From contig DAOTTI010000005.1 of NCBI GenBank assembly GCA_034437795.1, positions 1 through 25,813 on the forward strand: a stretch of DNA of 25,813 bases, given 5' to 3'. Under the pieces are notes generated by a model. It saw only the letters and a list, made by a program, of their open reading frames with translations. It ran no database searches and had not been told where the DNA came from. The stretch's first letter is position 1. The number at the start of each line of letters is the position of its first letter. Made by a program: the position numbers and the translations under genes. This document shows, piece by piece, positions 7,246 through 14,974 of this stretch. The DNA comes from DAOTTI01 sp034437795 (GTDB taxonomy: Bacteria; Chloroflexota; UBA11872; UBA12225).

Positions 7246-8715
7246 TCAGGGTGACGCGCTGCGACGCGCCTGATCGTATGCCGCCTGGAGCAGCGCCCGC
7301 TGCGGCTCCGGCGGGCGCTCGGTCGTCCTGGCCCGAGCGCCCGCGTTGGCGAGGGTGTGCTCGACCAGCAGGGCGCGCAGGCGGGCGATGTGGGCGATGG
7401 TCTCGGCATCGGTGGGGTTGTGGGCGAGGTTGCGGAGCTCATTCGGGTCCGCCTGCAGGTCGTAGAGCTCGGCGTCGCCGTTGCGGTAGTGGACGTACTT
7501 GTAGCGCCGGTCGCGGACCATCACAGCGCCCAGGTTCTCGCTGACTACAGCCTCGCGGTGCGGCCGGTCCGGCTCGGCCAGCAGCGGGCTGATGTCGACG
7601 CCCTGCAATGCCGGCGGTGGCTCAACGCCGGCGACGCGATAGAAGAGCGGCACCAGGTCCAGCAGGCTGACTAGGGCCGCGCAGCGCCGTCCGGCGGCGA
7701 CGCCGGGGCCGCGGATGATCAAGGGCACGCGGGCCATGCAATCGTAAAAGAAGCTCTTATACACCAACCCATGGTCGCCGAGCGCGTCACCGTGGTCGGA
7801 GGTGAAGACGATCATCGTATCGTCGAGCACGCCGGCCTGCTCCAGCGCCGCCAGGATCTTGCCGATCCCCTCGTCGATGAGCGTGATGTTGGCGTAGTAG
7901 TGGGCCCGCCAGCGCCGGATCTGCTCCGACGTGGCCTGTGACGGATCGATCTGGTACTGGACGTTATCGACGTAGCTCCGGCCTCTCGCCCTCTGGGCGC
8001 GGGGCTTCGTCGCCAGCTCTTCGCGCGAACCCACCGGTTCGGGGATCGGCGCATCGTAGTATAGAGACGCCATCTCCTCCGGCGGGTCGTAGGGGTCGTG
8101 GGGGCCGGGGAAGCTGACCCAGGCGGCAAAGGGACGCCGGGCATTTCGTGCAAGCCAGTCGGCCGCCTGATCGCCGACGAAGGCGTCGACGTGGAAGCGC
8201 TTGGGCAGGGGCGTGACGGAGGCCTGCAGCCACTCGAAGTAGCCGGGGTTGGCCGTTGGATGGGCGCGCTCGTAGCCGTGGGCGCGCAGGAACTTGCTGT
8301 GGTCGTCGGGCAGGTAGGTGTGGCGCTTGTCTTCGGCGCTGGTCCGCTCGTGGAAGCCGTAGCGCGCGTCCCAGGGATGGAAGTGCATCTTGCCGATGGC
8401 GCCGGTCCAGATGCCGGCGGCGCTGAAGCGCTCTGGCCAGACGGGCACGGACGGATCGAGCCAGGCGCCGTTCCCGAGCACGCCGGTGGTGGACGGCCAC
8501 TGGCCGCTCATCATGGCGGCGCGCATGGGGACGCACAGGGGAGCCGGCGTATAGGCGCAGTCGAAGACCAGCCCCTCGCGGGCCAGCCGGTCCAGGTTGG
8601 GGGCGCGGATGAAGTGGAGCCCGTAGCAGGGCAGGCTATCCCAGCGCTGCTGATCGGTGGTGATGAAGAGAAGGTTCTGGCGTGGCACGGGCAAGACTAT
8701 AAGCGATGCCGGCAT
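7246..8715 (-). CDS. Type I (formylglycine-dependent) sulfatase
   Basis: 489 aa from the ATG at 8715. The frame is open further upstream, but that part overlaps the HNH remnant. FITTDQQRWDSL (metal Asp21), the signature C-V-P-M-R (Cys61) followed by AAMMSGQWPSTTG, VFTSDHGDALGDHG and the C-terminal LYDLQADPNELRNLA are diagnostic of arylsulfatase/choline-sulfatase-type enzymes. The Cys must be oxidised to formylglycine by a maturase not seen here. No export signal at the chosen start. No good ribosome site precedes it, so the start is uncertain (M at 8739 or GTG at 8688 are options). It is the third alkaline-phosphatase-superfamily member in a row, which suggests a local catabolic set acting on sulfo- or phospho-esters. 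Confidence 0.85.
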   Translation of the reverse strand: MPASLIVLPVPRQNLLFITTDQQRWDSLPCYGLHFIRAPNLDRLAREGLVFDCAYTPAPLCVPMRAAMMSGQWPSTTGVLGNGAWLDPSVPVWPERFSAAGIWTGAIGKMHFHPWDARYGFHERTSAEDKRHTYLPDDHSKFLRAHGYERAHPTANPGYFEWLQASVTPLPKRFHVDAFVGDQAADWLARNARRPFAAWVSFPGPHDPYDPPEEMASLYYDAPIPEPVGSREELATKPRAQRARGRSYVDNVQYQIDPSQATSEQIRRWRAHYYANITLIDEGIGKILAALEQAGVLDDTMIVFTSDHGDALGDHGLVYKSFFYDCMARVPLIIRGPGVAAGRRCAALVSLLDLVPLFYRVAGVEPPPALQGVDISPLLAEPDRPHREAVVSENLGAVMVRDRRYKYVHYRNGDAELYDLQADPNELRNLAHNPTDAETIAHIARLRALLVEHTLANAGARARTTERPPEPQRALLQAAYDQARRSASP

Positions 8716-8799
8716 CACTGGTCGGCGCCTTATGGACATGGACCGGGAGCACGGGGGCGCGAGTTCGTACCCACGGCCATCGGAAAGGCGACCAACCGC

Positions 8800-9433
8800 G
8801 TGGCTGAGACGGCGGATCGCCAATGCCCAATTCGGCAACGGCCCGCCGAAGGACAGGTGGGTCGCGCCGCCGGAGGGTGTTTAGGCACGACGCGGCGACG
8901 GTAGCCCGGCCAGTCGGGGTCGTACCGCGGATGATGGTGTACCCATCTGCCCGCGAAGAGTGCGCGTCTCATGCCTGATGGCGAGGGTGAACGAGCGATA
9001 CCAGCTCCGCAGTTTCCGGATCGCGTGCTTGGTGCCGAACTCCCTTGGCCTTGTTGGATGGCCCGCACGCAGGGGCTACGCAATCGAGCGCGTCGTCGCC
9101 GCCGCCAGCCGTGGGCACGATGTGCTCCACCCCGAAGGCGTGGCCGGCCGGCCGTTCAGGTGTCTTGCGGTACTCGCATTCGCCGACCGCGCGGGAGATA
9201 AGTCGTCGCTGTTGGTCGTCGCCCAAGGTACGCACTGGCGGCTGACCCTCGGCTGGGAGACTCCGCGGTGGGATGGCCACTACGCCGGCGGCGTGTTCTT
9301 GGCGCTCAATGGCGGCCCGGCCGAGGAGCGTGAGCCCCTTACGCACGGCCAGGCGGTCTGGTTCGCGCCCCTCAGCCGCGAGTTCTTCCTCAAGTGGTTC
9401 AACGCGCCGCAGATCCTCCGCGGTTACGGTCAC
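8800..9433 (-). pseudogene. Decayed HNH endonuclease
   Basis: The frame reads CEYRKTPE, then HAFGVEHIVPTAGGGDDALD, then ACGPSNKAKG, DPETAELVSLVHPRHQA, then an in-frame TGA at 8969-8971, then DAHSSRADGYTIIRGTTPTG, RATVAA and a short helical tail to about 8800. This follows the common pattern CEYC..PE...F.VEHI.P...GG.D.L.NLALAC..CN..K...DP.....LF.PR...W..HF. Compared with it, the second zinc Cys is Arg, the CN Cys is Ser, and the Trp after PR is a stop. Three independent losses of key positions indicate a dead gene. The N-terminal 75 residues (MTVTAEDLRRVEPLEEEL...) are not recognised and may be a separate small domain. The 3' end runs up to the sulfatase start. Confidence 0.7.
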
Positions 9434-9451
9434 CCTAGAGCGCCATTGCCG

Positions 9452-10684
9452 TCACTCTACGCCGGCTGAGGCCAGGAAGCGGCGGGCGTCATTTCCTAGT
9501 TCGTTAGGCCCCATGAGGCGTGGCCCAAGCGTAGGGCGCTTCCGGAGCACAAGGTAGGCGCCGGCGAGTGCCAGTGCGCCGGATACGGCGACGAGGAGCG
9601 GCACGTCGAGTATCGGGGCGCCGCCGGTCTGGGGCAGGCCGGCCTGCAACGGCTCGAAGTAGATACCGTGTGGCTCGCCGCCGCCTGGATACACGTAGGT
9701 CGCGACGACGCTGCGGGTTGCCATCTCCACGACGGCGACGCCAGGCGTGTCGCCGAGCACGATCACGTACGAGAAGCGACCGTCCGTGGAGAGGGCGTTG
9801 TGCCCGGTCGTCATCCCACCAACCGGCACCGGCGTCACGGCGAGGCCGCCCGCTACGTCCACAAGGGAGATCGTGCCGCGGCTGCCGCGCAGGGCGATGA
9901 CGAGCCAGCGGCCGTCCGGCGTCATGACCAGCGTGTCCGGCTGCGTTCCGACCGCTGCCTCGCCGATGACGCGCTGAGTGGCCACATGGACGGCCTTGAG
10001 CTTGTTCTCGTTGCGGATCGTGACGTAGGCGGTGCGCCCGTCTCGGGAGACGATGACCTCACTGGGGTTGTCGCCAACGGGCAGCGACCATCGCGGCGCG
10101 CCGGTGCGGGCGTCGACGGCGGCGAGCGTCCCGCTGCCCGAGTTGGCGACGTACACCGTTTGCGCGTCGGCGGACGGCCAAGCCATGTGGCTGCGCGTTT
10201 CCGGCGGACCGGCGGTCAGTTCCGCCACCCGCCGATCACTGATGGTGTCGATGACGCCGACCGTGTTGCGGCCGAACTCGGCGACGTAGACGAAGCGGCC
10301 ATTGGCGCTATGAGACAGGTGGTGCAGCCGCGGTCCGGTGGGGATGGAGGCCAGGACGCGCCTGGCAGCCCGGGAGATGGCGGTGACGGTACCGGTGTCT
10401 TCGTTGGCGACGTAGACCTTGCCGGTGCGCGGCGGCGCGACGACGCCGATGGGCCTGGCGCCGACCTGGATGGTGGCCAGGACGCGGCCGGTGGCGACGT
10501 CAAAGGCGGTGACATCGTTGAGGCGCGCGTTGGTGACCCACAGCGTGCCGGCGGGGCGGGCGGCCTGGGCCTCAGCCGCCGGCGTGAGCGCCAGCCAGGG
10601 AAGCCCCGCCACGACGACAAGACAGAGCGCGGCGAGGCCGAGGGATGCGGCGCGTAGGGCGAGCGATCGTCGGTGTGGCGACAT
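9452..10684 (-). CDS. Secreted YVTN/YncE-type beta-propeller protein with LPQTG sorting signal
   Basis: 410 aa from the ATG at 10684, which has GGAGGAGGG about 10 nt upstream. A signal peptide (MSPHRRSLALRAASLGLAAL, cleavage near AEAQA) is followed by about seven blades of the YVTN type: LWVTNARLNDVTAFDVATGR, VYVANEDTGTVTAISRA, FVYVAEFGRNTVGVIDTISD, VYVANSGSGTLAAVDARTG. The C-terminus has LPQTG, a hydrophobic helix (VPLLVAVSGALALAGAYLVL) and RKRP, then about 25 more residues. It is the second sortase-type propeller in the window. It lies 88 bp downstream of a secreted-protein gene in the same direction and may be the last gene of that operon. Confidence 0.8.
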   Translation of the reverse strand: MSPHRRSLALRAASLGLAALCLVVVAGLPWLALTPAAEAQAARPAGTLWVTNARLNDVTAFDVATGRVLATIQVGARPIGVVAPPRTGKVYVANEDTGTVTAISRAARRVLASIPTGPRLHHLSHSANGRFVYVAEFGRNTVGVIDTISDRRVAELTAGPPETRSHMAWPSADAQTVYVANSGSGTLAAVDARTGAPRWSLPVGDNPSEVIVSRDGRTAYVTIRNENKLKAVHVATQRVIGEAAVGTQPDTLVMTPDGRWLVIALRGSRGTISLVDVAGGLAVTPVPVGGMTTGHNALSTDGRFSYVIVLGDTPGVAVVEMATRSVVATYVYPGGGEPHGIYFEPLQAGLPQTGGAPILDVPLLVAVSGALALAGAYLVLRKRPTLGPRLMGPNELGNDARRFLASAGVE

Positions 10685-10720
10685 GAGCGTCGTCCCTCCT
10701 CCGTGCGGTGTCGAAGGAAC

Positions 10721-10748
10721 CACAGAGCGAAGGAGAGAGTACTCTGTG
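10721..10748. promoter_or_regulatory. Inverted repeat in the spacer upstream of the LPQTG propeller gene
   Basis: CACAGAG (10721-10727) and CTCTGTG (10742-10748) pair with a 14-nt gap; inside is a perfect palindrome AGAGTACTCT at 10736-10745. It could be an intra-operon processing or termination hairpin, or an operator. Confidence 0.3.
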
Positions 10749-10772
10749 CCCGCTGTGGCTCTGAACGGCGTG

Positions 10773-11454
10773 CTAGGCCAGCGCGCGGGCGATGGGTGGG
10801 GCGATGGTGATCTCGCCGGCCACCATATCGCCAGTGAAGGTGAAGCTAGGGCCGAAGATGGCGTGGTTGATCGGCGCGGCCTTCGGATCAAAAACGACAG
10901 TGAAGGCGAAGCCGTCGCCGGCCTTGCCGCCCCCGCGGCCCGCGTCGACCCCCTCGATCTCGAACGTCGCCGGTTCCGCCGCCTCGCGCGAGCCGACGGT
11001 GACGCTGGCCGTGCCGGCGTACGTGTGGCAATCGAGCACGCCGATGAGCGTGGCAATGAGCTTGTTTGCCTCCGCCCGCACGCTGGCGAGCGTGATGTTG
11101 CGGGCGTACATGGCCATGAAGAAGGCGTGCGGCTCGATCGTCACCTGGCCGATGGAAAAGGTGGGCATCACGAAGGCGGGCGGGATTGTCCTCCACAAGG
11201 CACTGAGCGTAGAAGGGATCAAAACCGAACGATTCGCGCAGGCGCACCGGCGTGCCATCTGGCCCCGGCATATCCTTGACGTTGACCCCGCTGCCGGAGA
11301 CGGTGAACACCTCCGGCTGGACACTCTGAGCGGCAACGCCACTGGTCGTGAGCGGCACGGCCGCCAGGCCGACCGCCCCCGCGGCGAGCCTTCCCAGGCC
11401 TCGCCGCCGCGCCACGACGAGGGCACGCTCCGGCTGGTGGAGGCGGCTAGCCAT
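10773..11454 (-). pseudogene. Secreted protein of unknown function, frameshifted
   Basis: Starts at ATG 11454 with AAGGAG 7 nt upstream. The first part reads MASRLHQPERALVVARRRG, a hydrophobic signal region ending SGVAAQS, then FTVSGSGVNVKDMPGPDG, RLRESFGFDPFYAQCLVEDNP. The sensible continuation (FVMPTFSIGQVTIEPHAFF, MAMYARNITLASV, FAFTVVFDPKAAPINHAIFG) is in another frame, so an indel lies near 11170-11190 at the GCGGGCGGGA tract. It may be a true mutation or a sequencing error. The ATG overlaps the stop of the upstream gene by 8 nt (ATGGCTAG), which suggests translational coupling. The family is not recognised; a compact beta-rich secreted domain is likely. Confidence 0.55.
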
Positions 11455-12004
11455 CAGTGGCTCCTTCCTCAACAAGCTCATGTTCAGCGTCTCCTTCGAC
11501 AGCGCCTTCGGCATCTCCGTCGGTGTTGGCGGTGTTCCCGTCCCCCGTTGCCGGCAGCCTGAGCGCCGGCCCAATGACGTGGAAGATGGTGCGGTTGGCG
11601 TCCACAAAGGGCATGGCGACGGCGAACTCGTGCGCGTAGTAAGACTCGAAGCCGTGCGTGCCGAGCACGCCTTCGAACACCGGGCCCGGCGTGTCGGCTT
11701 GGCGGCAGCTCACGAGCAGGATGCCCTCGGCGCCGTCCGAGTACGTGATCTTGAGGACGGCGATGCCGGTACGGGCGGTCTCGCGGGTGCCGGTCCGAAA
11801 GACTTGCGTGCCGAACGTGCCGGGGGCGTCCTCCCAGGTCACGAGTTCGGTCGCACGGTACGTGCCGCGGTTGAGTGGCTGGCCCTGGGCGCTGGAGATG
11901 ACAAAAGTGCCCCCGCCGCTCACGGCGCGCGGTACGCCGGGCGTGAACGTGCCCTCGCCGGTGTAGGTGATGCGCTCGGCGCTGGCCGCCCGCGAGTGCG
12001 CCAC
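11447..12004 (-). CDS. Unknown beta-rich secreted-type domain, copy 2 of a tandem pair
   Basis: 185 aa from a GTG at 12004; the start is uncertain. Core: ERITYTGEGTFTPGVPRAVS, GGGTFVISSAQGQPLNRGTY, RATELVTWEDAPGT, TGIAVLKITYSDGAEGILLV, GPVFEGVLGTHGFESYY, FVDANRTIFHVIG. Upstream in the same frame, beyond a TAG at 12035-12037, the sequence ALHIVSVDP...PTGAIISPGG matches the region just before the core in copy 1. So this may originally have been the second half of a single two-domain protein, or a separate gene that lost its start and signal peptide. An LPATG string near the C-terminus is not followed by a membrane helix. Family not recognised. Confidence 0.55.
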   Translation of the reverse strand: MAHSRAASAERITYTGEGTFTPGVPRAVSGGGTFVISSAQGQPLNRGTYRATELVTWEDAPGTFGTQVFRTGTRETARTGIAVLKITYSDGAEGILLVSCRQADTPGPVFEGVLGTHGFESYYAHEFAVAMPFVDANRTIFHVIGPALRLPATGDGNTANTDGDAEGAVEGDAEHELVEEGATDG

Positions 12005-12034
12005 GCCGCCGGGGCTGATGATGGCGCCTGTCGG

Positions 12035-12794
12035 CTACGGGTCCACGCTGACGATGTGCAGCGCATGGCGCTGCCCGGGCGCTGCGCCACAGGCGCGGCC
12101 GGTGGTGGGGCCGCGGTGCCCCGGGTCACGAAGAAGATGGTGCGGTTGGCGTTGACGAAAGGCTCATCCTGCGGCCGCTCGGCATCCCAAAAGAGCGCAA
12201 AGGCGCGGGTGCCGAGGACGCCCTCGAAGACGGCGCCCGGCGTGCCGACGAGCATGCACCTGACGACGAGGATGCCTGCCCGCCCGTCCGAGTAGGCGAT
12301 CTTGAAGATGGCCAGTCCGGCGCTGGGATCGCCGGTCACCGGGATACGGTTCTCGACGATGAGCGGCGGGGGCGTGCCGGGCGCGCGGGTCCAGGTCACG
12401 AGTTCGGTGACGCGGTAGGTGCCGCGGCCGATCTCGCCCCCTGCTTGTTGCGAATAACGTAGGTCCCGCCGCCGCTAACGTTGCGCGGCGCGCTCCGCAC
12501 GAAGAGGCCATTGCCGGTGTAGGTGATGCGCTCCCTCGCGGCCGGAGCGGGCGCTGGCGGGGAGTCATCCGCTCGGGCCGACGCCTCGCCACCCGGTGCG
12601 ACGGCGAGGCCGCCCGTTACCGGCTCCAGGTTGGCGATGTCCCAGCGGATGGGTGCCCTTACTTGGGCGAACGCTCGCCCGCCGCCAAGCCCTGATGCGC
12701 TGCTGGCTAGGGCCGCGGCCCCGGCAGTCCCTGTGCGCAGCACGGCTGCCCTTGTAAACCGGAGTGCGTTTCGCATGTGCTGCCCCTTTGCCAT
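12035..12794 (-). pseudogene. Secreted protein with the same unknown domain, copy 1, frameshifted
   Basis: Starts at ATG 12794 with AGGAGGGG 4 nt upstream. The signal region MRNALRFTRAAVLRTGTAG ends near AFAQ. The core is ERITYTGNGLFVRSAPRNVS, GGGTYVIRNKQG, then, after a frame change, GRGTYRVTELVTWTRAPGT, AIFKIAYSDGRAGILVVRC, GAVFEGVLGTRAFALFW, FVNANRTIFFVTRG. The frame changes at a run of five C (12437-12441 on the plus strand); one more base would restore it, as in a homopolymer error. Its C-terminus runs into copy 2 without a clear stop in the right frame. It is the first gene of the leftward operon, behind a good promoter. Confidence 0.55.
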
Positions 12795-12902
12795 GGATCC
12801 CCTCCTGCGCGCGTTCTGTACAGTGACCGCTGGTCCGGCCGCGCACCCGTTGCCTGGCCTCTCGCTTGCGCATCACCTCCTGACGTCGTGACGGATGCAT
12901 CC

Positions 12903-12931
12903 ACTGTAGGCCGGGACGAGCAGAAAGTCAA
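12903..12931 (-). promoter_or_regulatory. Sigma70-type promoter for the leftward secreted-protein operon
   Basis: On the minus strand TTGACT (12926-12931), 17 bp, TACAGT (12903-12908). The start point would be near 12896, about 100 nt before the ATG at 12794. A perfect palindrome GGATGCATCC (12893-12902) overlaps the start site and could be an operator. An AGGAGGTG stands 30 nt further on with an ATG too close to it to be a normal start. Confidence 0.55.
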
Positions 12932-13038
12932 TCGCCGGCACCACTCAGTGTCCTGCCTGGCACAAACCTGCCACAGGCTTCGCGCCTACCGGGTCGGGGC
13001 CAGGAACGTCCGCATCCGGCAGCAGGACGTGGACGCCG

Positions 13039-13158
13039 TCATCTCCCCAGCCAGGAACAACGAAAGGACGGAGAGGAGATGCAGACGATGCGCCAGGCAA
13101 GCCAGATGCGCTCACCGCGCTGAAGGCGCGCAGTCAGCTCTCTGGTACGGCGTTGCAA
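13039..13158 (-). CDS. Possible 39-aa small protein downstream of the methyltransferase
   Basis: A TTG at 13158 has AGGAGGTGA about 7 nt upstream, the strongest kind of ribosome site in this window. The product starts MQRRTRELTARLQRGERIW and is basic, with a Trp/Cys-containing second half. It lies 55 nt after the methyltransferase stop in the same direction, so it would be the last cistron of the OsmC-methyltransferase unit. No family recognised; it may be a decayed remnant. Between its end and the promoter at 12931 an imperfect hairpin (TGGCA/TGCCA, 12958-12973) could end transcription. Confidence 0.3.
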   Translation of the reverse strand: MQRRTRELTARLQRGERIWLAWRIVCISSPSFRCSWLGR

Positions 13159-13213
13159 CTGCCTGTCACCTCCTGCCGACCTGGTGCATCCAGCGATGGC
13201 ACCATACTCGGTG

Positions 13214-14047
13214 TTACCGATCAGGCTTGACCGCGTAGATGGCGACGCCCTGGGTGCCGAACTTGGCGGCGCTGCCGTCATCGCCCGGGGCGCCGCTGTA
13301 GAAGTCCCAGCGCTGCTCTGAGAAGCGTACACCGGTAAAGCCGGCTGCCTCGATGACGGCCTTCGTCTCTCCTTCCAGGAGAGCGCCGGCAATTCAGTCG
13401 CTCCATAGCTCGACGTTCTGTTTTGCCTCCGGGGAGACCGGGCGCTGCACGATGACATCGGCAATCTGCAGCCGGCCGCCCGGCTTGAGCACGCGGAACA
13501 GCTCGCGGTAGGTGGCGTTCTTGTCGGGACTGAGATTGATCACGCCGTTGGACGTGACCACGTCGGCGCAGGCGTCCGGCACCGGCAGCGCGTCGGCTAG
13601 CCCCTGGCGGAACTCGACGTTGCCCAGGCCCACCAGCGCTGCGTTGGCGCGGGCCTTCTCCAGCATGGCCGGCGTCATGTCCACACCGATTACCCGCCCC
13701 GTGGGGCCGACCTGCCGCGCGAAGATGATGGCGTCCAGGCCGGCCCCGCTGCCGACCTCGACCACCATCTCGCCTGCATGCAGGGGGCCCCAGACCAGCG
13801 GGTTGCCGACGCCGGCGAAGGACTCCACGACCGCATCCGGCAGGGGATCGACGTCGGCGGGGTCATATCCGAGCCGTGCGGCCAGAGATCGGCCGGTGTG
13901 GAAGTGGAAGCCCTTGCCGGGATTGGTCGCGACCTCCGTATACTCCGCCGCCACCGCGCGGCGAAGCTGCTCTACGTCCAGGTTGAGGGGACAGGCCCCG
14001 GCGGACGGGGCGTCGTACTGCACGGCGGGTTGCATGGTGCCGCTCAC
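13214..14047 (-). CDS. ArsM-like class I SAM-dependent methyltransferase, probable selenoprotein (in-frame TGA at 13394-13396)
   Basis: 277 aa if TGA codon 218 is read as Sec. GTG start at 14047 with GAGGAGG 6-7 nt upstream. The SAM-binding motif VVEVGSGAG (95-103), GVDMTPAMLEKARANA, VEFRQGLADALPVPD, VTSNGVINLSPDK and FRVLKPGGRLQIAD follow the arsenite methyltransferase (ArsM/AS3MT) order. After ELWSD the TGA is followed by IAGALLEGETKAVIEAAGF and ends AAKFGTQGVAIYAVKPDR, a normal ArsM C-terminus. In ArsM the matching position is the conserved Cys of W-x-x-C-[IV]-A-G-A-L. The other ArsM Cys (SNCVINL) is Gly here and the N-terminal Cys pair is absent, so arsenite itself may not be the substrate. 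OsmC is 17 nt upstream in the same operon. If not recoded, the product stops at 217 aa. Confidence 0.8.
13367..13396 (-). promoter_or_regulatory. SECIS-like hairpin directly after the methyltransferase TGA
   Basis: On the minus strand: TGA (13394-13396), 10 nt, CUCUCC, loop UGGAA, GGAGAG. The 6-bp stem is perfect (13367-13383) and the loop begins 16 nt after the TGA with G at loop position 2. Known bacterial SECIS elements place the apical loop about 16-37 nt after UGA with a G in the first two loop positions; E. coli fdhF has about 18 nt. The CTCTCC/GGAGAG stem resembles the dispersed intergenic hairpins, which is a caution. Confidence 0.65.
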
Positions 14048-14064
14048 GGGGATCCTCCTCGTTC

Positions 14065-14658
14065 TTATTCAGTCGGCTTGGAAACAGGTCGGTCGGCGAG
14101 CGTAATCGTCACCGGCACCGGATTGCGGATGATGTCCAGCACCGGCGAGGTCCGCTGCACGTACTGACAGAGCTCCACCAGCTTCTCGCGGGGCGCGTCG
14201 GCGCGCACGCGGTAGGTCAGCGTGAGGTGCTCGAACCCGGGCCGGACCTGGTCGGAGAGGCCGAGGAAGCCTTGCAGATCCAGGTCGCCCGCGAGGTCGA
14301 ACTCCAGCGCCTGGACGGTGATGCCCTGCGCCGCGGCGTTGTAGATGAAGCCGACGGCCAGGCAGGACGCCAGGGCCGCCAGGACGGTCTCCACCGCGTT
14401 GGGGGCGGTGTTGGTCCCCAGCAGCACCGGCGGCTCGTCCCCGCGGATTTCGAATGGTTGCGCCCGCGACGTGTCTTCTTGTCCCGCGCCATAGAACCCC
14501 TGGATGGTGGTCCGTGAGCGCGCGCCGCCCTCCCAGGTGGCGTGCGCGCGGAACTGGAACCGGGCCAGAGCCGGATGCTCCTGTATGGCCTTCACCGTCT
14601 GGACGAGCTGGTCAACGTCGATCCCATTGCGCTGGCTGGAAGCCGCTGTGGTCGCCAT
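14065..14658 (-). CDS. OsmC/Ohr-family protein
   Basis: 197 aa from the ATG at 14658, which has AGGAGGTGA about 8 nt upstream. Family features: an N-terminal strand region (FQFRAHATWEGG), then VLLGTNTAPNAVETVLAAL followed by ASC (the catalytic Cys of the central helix), and a late LVELCQYVQRTSPVLDII with the second Cys. OsmC proteins reduce organic peroxides or act on thiol/acyl conjugates using these two Cys, in the cytoplasm. Both are ordinary Cys codons here, although Sec-containing OsmC proteins are known elsewhere. It heads a unit with the ArsM-like methyltransferase 17 nt downstream, which suggests a shared redox or metalloid-detoxification role. Confidence 0.85.
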   Translation of the reverse strand: MATTAASSQRNGIDVDQLVQTVKAIQEHPALARFQFRAHATWEGGARSRTTIQGFYGAGQEDTSRAQPFEIRGDEPPVLLGTNTAPNAVETVLAALASCLAVGFIYNAAAQGITVQALEFDLAGDLDLQGFLGLSDQVRPGFEHLTLTYRVRADAPREKLVELCQYVQRTSPVLDIIRNPVPVTITLADRPVSKPTE

Positions 14659-14974
14659 GTGTGGGTCACCTCCTGCGCCACAGCCTACGCCGCGGGCCTT
14701 CTCCGCCACTTCCCCGTCCCTTCCTCCTCGTTTCCCGCCCATTTCCTCGTCTGGACTGGCCCGGACTATTCAGAAGCGGAGCCCTCACCCTGGCTCACCA
14801 TGGCCAAGGGTTCCCGCCGGAGGCGGGACGACCAGAGGGAGCGGGAACGCCTCGCTGGCCGTGAACCATCCGGGTGGAGCGCCTGCTGCCGCTGGCCCGT
14901 GCCTGCTGCGCCGTTCGTGCCGGCGCACGGCGCGGGGCAGGCGTGGCCGGCGGCCGGCCGCGGAGCGTGTCCCG
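14659..14974. other. 316-bp spacer between the large regulator and the OsmC gene
   Basis: No gene seen. It contains a perfect 7-bp hairpin TCCCGCC-GGA-GGCGGGA at 14812-14828, which may end the regulator transcript, and a GCGGAGCCCTCACCCT string at 14776-14791 shared with the repeat region near 2754. No clear promoter for the OsmC gene was found, so read-through from the regulator is possible. Confidence 0.4.

Noticed and set aside
8969..8971. In-frame TGA in the HNH gene as a third Sec codon
   Set aside because: The family has Trp here, not Cys; no hairpin with the 10-6-5 geometry follows; two other key residues are also lost. It serves as a negative control for the two Sec candidates.
11447..12004. 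LPATG near the end of copy 2 as a sortase signal
   Set aside because: It is followed by an acidic polar tail without a hydrophobic helix or basic end.
12035..12037. TAG between copies 1 and 2 of the unknown domain as a recoded (pyrrolysine-like) codon
   Set aside because: The area already contains frame changes and no sign of a recoding element; a broken fusion is simpler.
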